A DNA stretch of 64,000 nucleotides from Plecoglossus altivelis (lineage: Eukaryota; Chordata; Actinopteri; Osmeriformes; Plecoglossidae): NCBI GenBank assembly GCA_036571765.1, contig BROE01000002.1, positions 848,521 through 912,520 on the forward strand. Reading direction: 5' to 3'. Below the pieces are notes generated by a model, which ran no database searches, was not told where the DNA came from, and saw nothing but the letters and a program-made list of their open reading frames with translations. Below are positions 13,358-24,415 of this stretch, piece by piece; positions within the stretch are counted from its first letter, which is position 1; each line of letters begins with the position of its first letter. A program made the position numbers and the translations under genes.

Positions 13358-13829
13358 GTGCTCGATGGGGAAAGATGTCATTATTGACTGATCTGGTGAT
13401 TTTTTAAAACTTTCTTCTTGCCCCCATTCCACCTCTTACCCTCTTTCTCCCTCTTCCTTCCCTCCACCCTTCCTCCCCCTTCCTCCTTCCCCTCCCTTCC
13501 TCCCCCTCCTCCGCTTCCTCCCCCCCTTGGCCTCCTCCTCCTCGGCCCTCTCTCCTCCTCCCCTCCCCCCTGCTCCTCCTTCCCCCCTTTCCTCTTCTCC
13601 TCCCACTCCCTCTCCCCCCCCCGCTTCCTCTCCAGCCACAGTGAAGGGGGCTCCTCAGCTCTCCATGCTGGGACTGTTCCGGAACATCGTGACCCAGGAG
13701 GGCGTGGCCGGCCTCTACCGAGGCATAGCGCCCAACTTCCTGAAAGTCATCCCTGCTGTCAGCATCTCCTACGTGGTCTACGAGCACATGAGGAAGGTCT
13801 TGGGGGTGCAGGGGGTGAGGGGGAGGTGA
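8503..13829 (+). CDS. slc25a23: EF-hand mitochondrial ATP-Mg/phosphate carrier, SCaMC-3 type
   Basis: Calcium-gated carrier of the inner mitochondrial membrane exchanging ATP-Mg for phosphate. Exons: 8503-8703 (EF-hand 1, DLNKDGRIDIYE), about 9899-10015 (EF-hand 4, RDGTMTIDWDEW), 10425-10583, 10982-11134, 11749-11862, 12444-12611, 13163-13310 and 13636-13829. The carrier repeats show the three signatures PLDRLK, YPMEVLKTR and YPLALIRTR. From 10425 on the exons join in frame. Two problems remain. No exon for EF-hands 2 and 3 can be seen in 8704-9898, though the family has four EF-hands. At 9901-9914 an extra A in ATGGAACAGAGAC breaks the frame (ATGGACAGAGAC would read MDRDG). Both look like assembly faults rather than gene decay, because the rest is intact. 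Khsrp downstream matches the human order. SLC25A24/25 paralogues are the main alternative. Confidence 0.9.
8960..9280 (+). repeat. (GT)n/(CT)n microsatellite in slc25a23 intron 1
   Basis: The stretch is almost pure TGTGTCTGTCTC sequence, and a second (GT)n block follows at 9655-9895. These flank the interval where EF-hand 2/3 exons should lie, so collapse of reads at these arrays is a plausible cause of their absence. Between them, 9300-9640 is A/T-rich with no coding signal. Confidence 0.85.
10150..10424 (+). repeat. Long CCTCC pyrimidine tract before slc25a23 acceptor
   Basis: About 275 bases of nearly uninterrupted C/T lead into the acceptor at 10424. Similar tracts precede the acceptors at 10981, 11748, 12443, 13162 and 13635. 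They act as oversized polypyrimidine tracts on the transcript and are G/A-rich on the other strand. Confidence 0.85.
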
Positions 13830-14290
13830 GGGAGGTGAGGGGGGGATGAAGAGAGGTGAGTGGGTGAGGGGGAGGTGAGCGGGGTATGAGGGGAGGTGAG
13901 GGGGAGGTGAGCAGGGGGATGAAGAGAGGTGAGTGGGTGAGGGGGAGGTGAGCGGGGTATGAGAGGTGAGGGGGAGGTGAGAGGGGGATGAAAGAGAGGT
14001 GAGTGGGTGAGGGGGAGGTGAGCGGGGTATGAGGGGAGGTGAGGGGGAAGTGAGCAGGGGGATGAAGGGAGGTGAGCAGGGGGATGAGGGGAGGTGAGCA
14101 GGGGGAGGTGAGGGAGAGTTAAGGGAGTTAGGGAAAGGAATGGGGGAGGGTTGTAAGGGAGGTGAGATGGGGGGGAAAGGAGTTGAGGTGAGGGGGATAC
14201 GTAAGGAATGTCCACGGTGGACGGAGGGAGGAGAGAGGATGGAGGAGAGAGGAGGGAGGATGGAGGAGGAAGGAGGGAGATGAATGTACT
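13830..14290 (+). repeat. GGGGGAGGTGAG minisatellite in slc25a23 3'UTR
   Basis: A purine-rich array with GGTGAGTGGGTGAGGGGGAG as core repeats from the stop codon to about 14170 and degrades to about 14350. The stop (TGA 13827-13829) itself sits inside the first GGAGGTGAGG unit. Everything further to about 15060 looks like 3'UTR, with a candidate AATAAA near 15051. Confidence 0.75.
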
Positions 14291-14854
14291 GCAGTTTCAG
14301 CATTGTGGTGGCATGCTGTCTTGGAGAGTGGAGGAGGAGGTGGAGGAGGTGGTGGTGGAGGAGGGCATGAGACTGAGAGATGCACGCAAGAGACCTACCA
14401 GACCTGCCAAACCCTCCCCGTCATCCAGCGCGCGCGTGCGAGGCGTTGCCGTGGCCGCAGGCGTTGCCGTGGCGACAGGCGGGACTTCCGTGCGATGCAT
14501 GGTCAGCATGCGGAGGAGTGTGAACAGTGTTGTGACCGACCGATCGGCGACCGTAACACGCTAACGCCCGTGTGTTTCACGTGTTTTACACGGAGCAGTC
14601 TGACGACAAACCTGCCGTGGTTGATGACTCACTAACTCACTAGCGCCCCCTATGAGACTTCCTGTGTGCTAAACAACTGGCCTGTTTCAATCCCTGTGAA
14701 CTGAAGGGAGGATTCCTGATTGTGTTTTTAAAGTCCGGCCCTCCCCTGTCCGTACAACTTCAGGTGGAGTATCGAGGTAGCTCTGGAGTAGAGTTTAACC
14801 ATCCACTGCTTGGCTCTGAGAGCTGCTGCCTGTAACCATCAGGGACCAGGGCAA

Positions 14855-14925
14855 CCACGGAATCACGGAACCACGGAATTGCGGAACCACGGAATCGCGG
14901 AACCACGGAATCGCGGAATCATCGT
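14855..14925 (+). repeat. Short 16-bp tandem repeat
   Basis: The unit GGAACCACGGAATCGC repeats about four times with small changes, in the probable 3'UTR of slc25a23. From here to 15960 I see no coding exon. Confidence 0.7.
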
Positions 14926-15967
14926 ATAATGGACGTAGGTGGAGTTCTAGTCAAGTTCTGCCAATAGAATTGAAGCCAGGAGAAAAGAATCACTGATGAA
15001 GAGGAAGATGAAGAGAAGGATCGGCAGACCTGTTTTCTGTTACCTAGTGGAAAATAAATTCAAGACTAATAAGATACTTTTCAGAATTTAAAATACCAAA
15101 GCGTGTTTGACGAGAAAAGATTCAAACCGTTCAATGTTACATATCTGTGGATGTTGAGGGTATTTTGCGTGCCAAGGGGCCAGAGACTAACTAGAAATCG
15201 TATTTATCTAACAGTTATTTTACCTCAAGTTGAAGGTCAATATTAGTGCACGTGTTTTAGAACTGGAATATTCGCAGCATGCTTTGGAGATTAAATATGT
15301 TTTTAATCTTAAAACAGAATTTATGCACATGCTGCAGATCGTTACTAATGCATGATTGGATGTATTTATTAGTAGCCAATCACAGCTCTCAGCTCTGCTG
15401 ATGTCATGGCAAAGATGTCATGTACCAGAAACTGAATCCCATCGTGTGTGATGGAGTCAGTCGCCTGACAAAGAGACCGCGAGTGAGATTATCTTTGAGA
15501 AAAACGACTTTATTGTAAGGAACAATTTCGTTCAACCACAGGCCTAAACTGCCCTAGTTATTTCTACTTATTTTTTGTTTTCCCAGACAACTTCAGTGTC
15601 AGTGCACATTCAGATAACGGAATGTCTTTATGTATAAAATTATATTATATACGCAGATTCACTCAATAGTATTTTTCTGTTCCATGACAGGATTTTATGC
15701 AAATGAAGGCGCGTCAGGGGTGCCTTGAAATAAACGCTAAAATCTTAAAATAACGAAACCAGTTATTTGCTGTCTGATCTGTATTTTTTTCATAATATTA
15801 TACAAGCGTGAATTTCTAAAATCAACACAATGAATTCACACAGAAAATGAAAAGATCGTTTGCAACGAGATCCCGGCGATTGCACAGTGCACTGCATGTG
15901 GTTTAAAACGAGGTTTCCGTAACACAAGCGTCCATGTCCTGCAACAACACAAAAAAAATCTTCCAAA

Positions 15968-16120
15968 CCGATTGGCTTCTAAAATAGCGCCCATCTGCTG
16001 ATTGGCCAAAAACGAGCTGTCAATCCACAAAAAGACTTGACTTCTACTCGCACGGAAATGAACCAATAACAGCCATTGATTTAATTAGTCCCGCCTCCTT
16101 CACGGTTTGCGATTGGTTAC
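15968..16120 (+). promoter_or_regulatory. Candidate khsrp promoter with four CCAAT boxes
   Basis: Four CCAAT motifs lie within 150 bases: inverted ATTGG at 15971, 16001 and 16112, and a direct CCAAT at 16063. They lie 170-310 bases before the khsrp ATG. Their spacing (30, about 62 and about 49 bases) is typical of NF-Y-driven, TATA-less housekeeping promoters. The function is inferred from the motifs only. Confidence 0.55.
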
Positions 16121-16284
16121 TTCAGAGGGGAGGAGCTTTCCAGCGTGTTTGATTTCCACCTCCTCCGCCATCCACGTCCTCGCCTTTCTTGTGTTCCCGC
16201 TCCTGCGCAACTCGACCGGGCCCAAATACTACTTCGATCCCCCGTGTGTGTGAACGTGAATTCCCCCTCAACAGTGTGACTATT

Positions 16285-19200
16285 ATGTCGGAATACGGCG
16301 CTGTGCCGTCCAACGGCACCGGAGCTGGTGCCGGGGGAAAGAAAGATGCATTTGCAGACGCCGTGGAGCGAGCTAGACAGGTAAGGAACGGGAAAATGAA
16401 GAGTCCGATACTGAATGAAGCCTGCTAACTCGTTAGCTTTATGCTAGGCTGTGTAGCTGCAACGAGGCCGTCCTATTATCAATGGACCGGCGTGGTTATA
16501 CGTAGCGGGCACTTTACAGACAAGTGAGAAATGGGGATAACCTAGTTGTAGTAATTATGCAGTCACAGATCACTGATTTAGATAGCAGATACGGATTCAC
16601 ACATGTCTTTACATTGTTTACATTCAAAGCCCGAAATTTGTTTTGTAGCCCAAGCTATTGAAAATGAGCTAGCTAGCCATGAAATAAAGCTAGCTAGCTC
16701 TAAAAGGGTTGCAAGCCAGCTAGCTAGCCACATAGGCTCATGTGTTGCGAGCTAGCTAGCTATCTCGCTTACTACAAGTGTAAGCCAAGTAATCGAGTAT
16801 TTCTCCGAGAAAGTTGTCTTAATGCACAACGTCTGTATGGAAGTAGCCTGTTACCATGTTTTTAGCATTGCACGTGGTTTACAAAGTTTACAAGTCAGCG
16901 TTTCTGGCTAAGTCACTAACACATTTCCCCTCCGCTACCAAATAAGCAGAGCTACTTAGCTAGCTTACGTTTTTGGTTGGGTTCAAGAAGACAGCGTGAC
17001 TAAGTCATTAGGTCAATGTCTGCAGACAGTTGCTAATGCTACTTCTCTTAAAATGTATTATGGCTTTGAACTTTTGAACCGTTTCAAGACTAACTAGTGT
17101 CTGTCCTCGTACTGCGAGGTAACCGCACGATAGCAAGCGTACGTAAACAAGCAATCCGTATGAGAGAACTAACTTTGAAGGGTAAACTTTTGTCCGTCTA
17201 CAAATCAGAGTTGAATCGTAGCTTTGAAAGTAGCCAGCCAGCAGGTTTAAAAAAAGAAATCCCTTCCGCCTCACGTCCTTATCCCTACCCTGTTGATGCG
17301 CTCCAGATTGCCGCTAAAATAGGAGGAGAGACGGGTCCTCCAATGAGCAACAACGGCGGAGCGGAGAGTTACCCCTTTGCAGGGCAAAAGCGCTCTTTAG
17401 AAGATGGAGGTACAGTTTCAAACACACGCAGATTATCCCAGGCCTGAAATGATCCGACAGATTCACTTAATATCTAACTGTTCTAATATCTACCATTTTT
17501 AATATTTACTGTTTTCCATTAGACCAACCAGACGCGAAGAAGATGGCGTCCCATGGCGACAGAGATTCAGGCAATGCTCTGTGTATGTTTATCTCACTGT
17601 GGCTCTCTCACACTCGCTTGTTCTCTCTCTCACACTCGCTTGTTCTCTCTCTCTCTAAGACTCTCTCGTTCTCTCACACTCGCTTGTTCTCTCTCTCACA
17701 CTCGCTTGTTCTCTCTCTCACACTCGCTTGTTCTCTCTCTCTCTTAGACGCTCTCGTTCTCTCACACTCGCTTGTTCTCTCTCTCTCTAAGACTCTCTCG
17801 TTCTCTCACACTCTCTCATTCTCTCTCACACTCGCTTATTCTCTCTCTCTAAGACTCTCGTTCTCTCACACTCTCTCATTCTCTCTCTCACACTCTCTCA
17901 TTCTCTCTCTCTCACTCGCTTATTCTCTCTCTCTAAGACTCTCGTTCTCTCTCTCACACTCATTCGTTCTCTCTCACAGACTCACTTATTCTCTCTCACA
18001 CTCACTCATTCTCTCTCACACTCATTTGCTCTCTCACACACTCACTCATTCTCTCTCTCACACTCATTTGCTCTCTCACACACTCACTCATTCTCTCTCT
18101 CACACTCATTTGCTCTCTCACACACACTTGTTCTCTCTCTCTAAGACTCATTCATTCTCTCTCACACTCACTCATTCTCTCACACTCACTCATTTGTTCT
18201 CTCTCACACACTCACTCACTCGTTCTCTCATACACTCACTCACTCGTTCTCTCTCACGTTCACTCACTCGTTCTCTCTCACGTTCACTCACTCGTTCTCT
18301 CTCACGTTCACTCGTTCTCTCACACACAAACACTCACCCATTCACACACTCTCACTCATTCAGTCTCATTTTCCTAATTCCTCACCGGTCACTCTCCTGT
18401 TTTCTCTCTGTCTGCTTTAATACACTCCCTCTCTCTGTGTGACTCTTACCACCACTCTGTAATCGATTACTCTTGCCTTTTCTAGCCATCGGAGCTCAGC
18501 TTGCTGCCCTGTCCCAGCAGAGGTAATGATGGAGGCGTCCCTCGTAGTTGTTCCAATCCGTTGGTGACACTGAATTCAGATTTTTTCCACGTCCTCCATC
18601 CTCTCATGTCCTCTTCTCCTACAGTGTTCGTCCCTCCACGATGACGGAAGATTACAGAGTACCAGACGGCATGGTCGGTCTAAGTGAGTACTGTCTCGCA
18701 CCCCTTCAGCTCTGCCCTCTCATTGGTCAGCCACGGGTAGGACACCCTCTCATTGGTCAGCCACGGTTAGGACACCCTCTCATTGGTCAGCAGGACCCAG
18801 TCTAGAGATCTCTCTGTCTTCTCCTCTTCAGTCATTGGTCGAGGCGGGGAACAGATCAACAAGATCCAGCAGGATTCTGGTTGCAAGGTCCAGATTGCTC
18901 CAGGTGAGCTAGGTGATCTATCTCAGTTATCTACCTCTCACCCTCAACTTCACCAAGCTGCAGATGGTTTTGGATTGACGTTGGTGTGTGCCTGTGTCGG
19001 TTTCGTGTGTGCGTGTCCTTGTGTGTGTGTGCGTGCGTGTGTGTGCGTGTCCGTGTGTGTGTCTAGACAGCGGAGGACTTCCAGAGAGGAGTGTATCACT
19101 AACAGGATCTCCAGATGCCATACAGTAGGTCAAACCTTCTCTCAGTTTACTTTAATGGTTAGTACACTTCTTTCGTTTACACTTGAATGTTTGTCTCTCC

Positions 19201-22200
19201 GTCCCTGTCTTTCTCCCTCCCCCCCTCCCTCCCTCCCTCCCTCTCCCCCTCCCTCCCTCCCTCCCTCCGACTTTTTCTAAAGGCCATAGAGAGCCTGTCA
19301 GCTTGACATGGCCTGTCCCAGGCGGAGTAGTGTATAATGTTGAGTAGGCCGGCGTCACGCTTTGCTCTCGGTACCGCCTGTTTCAATGAAAGCCGTTAGG
19401 CTGTGAACACATGGAAGGTTCAGATTTTTTCCACGTCCTCGGGGGGGGCTAATCGTGCATCCGCATGTTCCTTCTGTTCTTGCGCTACAGTGTGGTACGA
19501 TTCCTCACCGCGATGACGAGAAGATTACAGAGTACCAGACGGCATGGTCGGTCTAAGTGAGTACTGTCTCGCACCCCTTCAGCTCTGCCCTCTCATTGGT
19601 CAGCCACGGTTAGGACCCCCTCTCATTGGTCAGCCACGGTTAGGACACCCTCTCATTGGTCAGCAGGACCCAGTCTAGAGATCTCTCTGTCTTCTCCTCT
19701 TCAGTCATTGGTCGAGGCGGGGAACAGATCAACAAGATCCAGCAGGATTCTGGTTGCAAGGTCCAGATTGCTCCAGGTGAGCTAGGTGAATACGTTTTCT
19801 ATCTCAGTTGTGACCTGGTCAAAAGGACGTCACCTCTGCGGACGTGGTTTCACAAGCTGCAGATGTTTTTTGGATTGACGTTGGGGTGTGTGCCTGTGTC
19901 TGGTTGGGTTGTATGGGTCTCTGGGTATGTGTGTCAGGGTGTGTGCGAGTGGCAGGGTGTATGTGTCAGGGTGTGTGTGTGCGTGTCCGTGTGAGTGTGT
20001 CCTAGACAGAGCGGAGGGACTTCTCCAGAGAGGAGTGGTATTCAACTAATCAGGATCTTCCAGATGCCATATCGGTGAGGGTCAACACTTCTCTTTGACA
20101 GTTTACTTTAATGGTTAAGATAGACAACGCCTTTCTTTCGTTATAAACAGGCTTGAATGTTTGTGCTCTCGCGTCCCGTCGTTTCCTCGGCGCTCCACCC
20201 TCCCTCCCATCCACTCCTCCTCTCGCCGCCTCCCTCCCTCCCTCACCCCCTCTCACCTCCGCCTCTTCTCTCCCTCCCTCCCTCGGCCTCCCCCCTCAGT
20301 CCAGTCCTCTCCCTCTCTCCGTCTCCATCTATCTGTCTCTATTCCTTCTCTCTCTCATTTCTCTGTCCATCTGTCTCTCTATCTGTCTATCTCTCTCTCC
20401 CCCTCCCTCCCGTCTCCCCCTCCTCCGCTCTCCCCCAGGAAAGCCAAGATGTTTCTAGATGAGATCGTGTCACGGGGGCGTGGCACGCCACCTTCCTTCC
20501 ACGAGTCGTCCAATGGGCAGGCAGGATCCATGCAGGAAATTATGATTCCTGCAGGCAAGGCCGGCCTCATCATTGGCAAGGGAAGGAAGAGACCTTAGGG
20601 CAAATCGAGGTACCGCGAGGTTTAAGGCTTAACAGGTAACACATCATTGGCAAGGGAGGAGAGACCATCAAACAGCTACAGGTAACACACACACACACAC
20701 GCGTAGCTACAGGTAACACACACACACACACGTAGCTACAGGTAACACACACACACACGGCTACAGGTAACACACACACGGCTACAGGTAACACACACAT
20801 GGCCACAGGTAACACACACACACACACACGCATCTACAGGTAACACACACACACGGCTTCAGGTAAAACATGCACTAACAGGCAGTTCAGATGTCATCAA
20901 GGTGGGCTTCTGTAATCCAGAGAGGAAGTGATGCGTCTCCTAAATCTTGTGTCTTCATCCAATCAGGAGAGAGCTGGCGTCAAGATGATCCTGATCCAAG
21001 ATGGCTCCCAGCCTCCTAACATGGATAAACCTCTACGCATCATAGGAGACCCCTACAAAGTTCAGGTACACACACACAAACTATATACACACACACACTA
21101 TATACACACACTCACACACATACACGTATGCACATGCGCTCACACACACATGCACACTCACGCGCACACGCACACGCCCGCACACACATACACACGAGCT
21201 GGTACTTTCGTATGCTTAGTTTGAGTTACACTGTATAATCTGTCTCTGTCTGTCTCTGTCTGTCTATATCTCTCTCTCCCTGTCTCTCTCTCTCCCTGTC
21301 TCTCTCTCCCTGTCTGCCTGTCTGTCTGTCTCTCTCTCTCCCTGTCTGCCTGTCTTTCTCCGTCTCTCCGTCTCTTTCTCTAGCAAGCGAAGGAGCTGGT
21401 GAATGAGATCCTCCGAGAGAGGGACAACCCTAACTTCGGAGACCGTGGAGAGTACGGGGGTCGGATGGGAGGAGCAGGTGGAGGAGCAGGTGGAGGGATG
21501 GATGTGAGTACTTGACACCAGCCAATAGCGTCCGAAGACGAGCCGGACCAAGGAGGGTGCTGATCAGCATTGTGTGTTTTTATTGGTCAGGTCGCTGTTC
21601 CACGCCACTCTGTGGGTGTTGTGATTGGTCGAAACGGGGAGATGATCAAGAAGATTCAGAACGACGCTGGAGTCAGAATACAGTTCAAACCTGGTGAGCT
21701 GTCTCCCTGTCTGTCTCTCTCTCTGCCTGTCTCTCTCTCTGCCTGTCTCTCTCTCTGCCTCTCTCTCTCTGCCTGTCTCTCTCTCTGCCTGTCTCTCTGT
21801 CTCCTGCTCGCTCTCTGCGTCTCTCTCTCTGCCTGTCTCTTTTTGTCTCTCTGTCTCTTTGTCTTGAAGTCTCTCTGCCTCGCTCTTACTCTCTGCCTGT
21901 CTCTCTCTCTGCCTGTCTCTGGCTCTGTCTGTCTGACTCCCCTCTCCCCTTTCTATTTCCTGTCTGTCGCTGTGTCAACCAGACGATGGCGACGGCCCTG
22001 ACAAGATCGCCCACATCATGGGTCCTCCAGACCGATGTGAACACGCCTCTTCCATCATCAACGAGCTGCTGCAGAGCATCCGTGTCCGGGAGGAGGAGCA
22101 AGGGGTACGTACTGGGAGAGGTAGGGAGGGTACCTGGGGGAGGGAACAAGGGTGTGCCTGGGAGAGGAGGGAGAGGGGGTAGGTACCTGGGGGAGGGGAG

Positions 22201-24415
22201 GGAGAGGGTGACCTGGGGAGGGAGGTAGAGCGTGTGGGTACCTGGGGGGCAGGAGGTGAAGGAGTGAATTGAGGAAGGCTTATTTACATGTGTGTATCCC
22301 TCCCTCCACAGGGTCCTCCTGGCCCCCCAGGAACAGGCATGTCACCTGGGCGAGGCCGGGGGCGGGGCCAGGGTAACTGGGGTCCTCCAGGAGGTGAGGT
22401 GACCTTTTCTATCCCCGCCCACAAATGCGGCCTTGTGATTGGCCGAGGAGGAGAGAACGTTAAATCCATCAACCAGCAGACGGGTGCGTTCGTGGAGATC
22501 TCCCGTCAGCCTCCACCCAATGGGGACCCCAACTTCAAGCTGTTCACCATCCGGGGCTCCCCGCAACAGATCGACCACGCAAAGCAGATGATCGAGGACA
22601 AGATCGAGGTAGGGGCGGGTGTGTGCTGCGTGATGTGTGCCAGTCGCGACGTCAGACCAGGCCCACCAAATCAGACTATTAACTACCATCATCTTCCCAT
22701 TTTTTTTTTTTTTTCTCCCTCTACTCACCGCTTCCTCTCTCTCCCTCCTCCTCTCTCTCCCTCCTCCTCTCTCTCCCTCCCTGCTCCTTCCTCTCCTCAC
22801 CCTCCCTGCTCCTTCCTCTCCTCACCCTGCTCCTCCCTCTCCTCACCCTGTTCCTCCCTCTCCTCACCCTGCTCCTCCCTCTCCTCACCCTGTTCCTCTC
22901 TCTCCTCACCCTGCTCCTCCCTTTTTCTCTCCCTCCCTGCTCCTTCCTCTCTCTCCCTCCCCAGGCTCCTCTGTGTCCGGTGGGGGGTGGTCCAGGCGGT
23001 CCAGGTCCTGCTGGCCCCATAGGGCCCTATAACCCCAACCCTTACAACGCAGGGCCCCCCGGTGGCCCACTACAGTAAGTACACCCTCGTGTTTCTCTCG
23101 GCTCTCTACTCTCTTGTTTGCGCTCTCTCTCTTTCTCTCTCTCTCTCTCTTTCTCTCTTTCTTTCTCTCTTTCTCTCTCTCTCCCCTCTCTCTTTCTCTC
23201 CCCTCTCTCTTCACACAATAATGGTCATATTTTTCATTGGGTATCTTTAAAACCAGTCCCGTGTCGTGTTCAGCCAGAGCTAGACTGTAAGATTCACTCC
23301 CTCCCTCCTCTACAGCGGGGGCCCCCCAGGTGGACAGTATGCCCCACAGGGATGGGGCAACACCTACCAGCAGTGGCAGGCTCCAGGACCCCACGACCCC
23401 AGTAAACAAACACACACACACACAATTCACTTCTACCTTTTTAAATGTTCTTCTTTAACCAAAAACGTCTCTTCCTCCTCCCTCAGACAAGGCAGCGGCT
23501 GACCCTAACGCAGCCTGGGCAGCCTACTACGCACAGTACTACCAGCAGCAACCAGGGGGCGCCATGGGGGCCCAGGCTCCAGGGGCTCCAGGGGCTGGGG
23601 GCGCGGGCGGCCCAGGGGCAGGGGACCCCAGCCAGGGCCAGGGTCACACCCCTGGGGGTCAGCCTGACTACACCAAGGCCTGGGAGGAGTACTACAAGAA
23701 GATGGGAATGGGTACACACATGTTCACCTGCTTCCACGCTGCAATATCATGGAGACGCTTGTGTTGAGTCTTTCTTATATGCTGTTGTTTCTCCTTATCT
23801 CTCACCTCTTTTCACCTCCCTCACTCCTCTTCCCTGTCACCTCTCACCCTTTCCTCTTCTCATCCCTCCTCTCCTTCCTCCTCCTCTCCTCTCCTTCCCA
23901 CTCCTCTCCTTCCCCCTCACCCATCTCATCTCCTTCCTCCTCACCCCTCCTTCTCCCTCCTCTCCTCTCCTTCCCCCTCCTCTCCCTCCTCCTCTCCTTC
24001 CTCCTCCCCCCTCCCTCCACAGCTCAGGGTGGGGCAGCCCCTGCAGCTGCTCCTGCCCCCGCCCCAGCAGGGGGCGCTGTCCCAGCAGGAGGCCAGCAGG
24101 ACTACAGTGCTGCCTGGGCAGAGTACTACAGACAGCAGGCTGCTTACTATGGCCAGCCTGGCCAACCAGGCGCTCCACAGCAGGGCCAGCAGGTGGGAGA
24201 CACACACACACACACACGCATATACATGCACACATACGCATATATACACACACATACATACTCATATATACACACACACACACACAGACAGACGCCCTCA
24301 CACAGCACCACTATATCCGACACTCTTGCACTTGTCTGCTTAATACGCATTAGAAATCAAACTTTGGTTCTAATCAACTTTTATCCGTTTTTCTCTCTTC
24401 CTCAAGGCTCAATGA
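16285..24415 (+). CDS. khsrp: KH-type splicing regulatory protein (FUBP2)
   Basis: KHSRP binds AU-rich elements and G-rich RNA to promote mRNA decay, microRNA processing and splicing; it is nuclear and cytoplasmic. Exons: 16285-16380, 17307-17409, 17523-17582, 18486-18522, 18625-18683, 18832-18903, 19067-19124, 20439-20681, 20967-21065, 21384-21503, 21591-21693, 21983-22104, 22312-22608, 22965-23074, 23316-23401, 23487-23711, 24023-24192 and 24407-24415. Four KH domains show their GXXG loops: IIGRGGEQI, IIGKGGETI (interrupted), VIGRNGEMI and VIGRGGENV. The C-terminus has the family's Tyr-rich activation motifs AAWAAYYAQYY, DYTKAWEEYYKK and DYSAAWAEYYRQQ. The last coding exon is nine bases (A-Q-stop). 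The KH2 exon holds an apparent 74-base insertion with an in-frame TAG at 20596-20598, and the KH1 exons are duplicated downstream. The ISRQ/PPNGDPNFKLF KH4 and Gly-Pro-rich linkers favour khsrp over fubp1. Confidence 0.95.
16660..16765 (+). repeat. AGCTAGCT palindromic cluster in khsrp intron 1
   Basis: The self-complementary block GCTAGCTAGC occurs at least four times within about 100 bases, separated by non-repeated spacers. There is no coding potential. It may be a cruciform-prone microsatellite. Confidence 0.6.
17586..18420 (+). repeat. CTCTCTCACACTCGCTTGTT repeat filling khsrp intron 3
   Basis: About 830 bases of a degenerate minisatellite with CTCTCACACTCGCTTGTTCT as core fill the intron between exons 17523-17582 and 18486-18522. 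The 299-codon open frame across it is a by-product of the repeat. It carries no protein features other than Leu/Ser periodicity. Confidence 0.85.
18720..18792 (+). repeat. Short tandem repeat CTCATTGGTCAGCCACGGTT in khsrp intron
   Basis: A 29-30-base unit starting CCCTCTCATTGGTCAG is repeated three times between KH1 exons. The same triplet of repeats recurs at 19589-19665 within the degraded duplicate. Confidence 0.8.
19418..20130 (+). pseudogene. Degraded duplicate of the khsrp KH1 exon block
   Basis: This segment repeats 18570-19150 in the same order: intron end, exon copy 19490-19559, the Ser-Ile-Ile-Gly-Arg-Gly-Gly exon copy 19705-19777, and a copy of the DSGGLPERS exon around 20005-20070. 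The middle exon copy is identical to the first one, but the outer copies carry many small indels that break the frame (the copy of the exon at 19067-19124 cannot be read). The functional transcript can skip it, since exon 19067-19124 joins exon 20439 in frame. The scattered indels beside exact stretches suggest unpolished duplicate sequence in the assembly. A real partial tandem duplication is the alternative. Confidence 0.7.
20582..20655 (+). other. Apparent 74-base insertion inside the khsrp KH2 exon
   Basis: CATCATTGGCAAG occurs at 20568 and again at 20642. Removing the 74 bases between them restores the conserved IIGKGGETIKQLQ loop and helix. As written the exon hits TAG at 20596-20598. 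The inserted bases (GGAAGGAAGAGACCTTAGGG onward) resemble a corrupted copy of the following exon text, so a consensus error is likely. Confidence 0.7.
20683..20870 (+). repeat. Tandem GCTACAGGTAACACACACAC units after khsrp KH2 donor
   Basis: The exon end plus donor (GCTACAG/GTAAC) and the following (CA)n are repeated about seven times, producing an array of strong donor-like GTAAC motifs directly downstream of the true donor at 20682. Only the first is preceded by coding sequence. Confidence 0.75.

Noticed and set aside
14208..14635. Open frames after slc25a23
   Set aside because: Purine-rich 3'UTR sequence; no similarity to known proteins and no splice context.
17543..18442. 299-codon open frame in khsrp
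   Set aside because: Lies wholly in a Leu/Ser minisatellite inside an intron bounded by a strong donor GTATGT and an acceptor.
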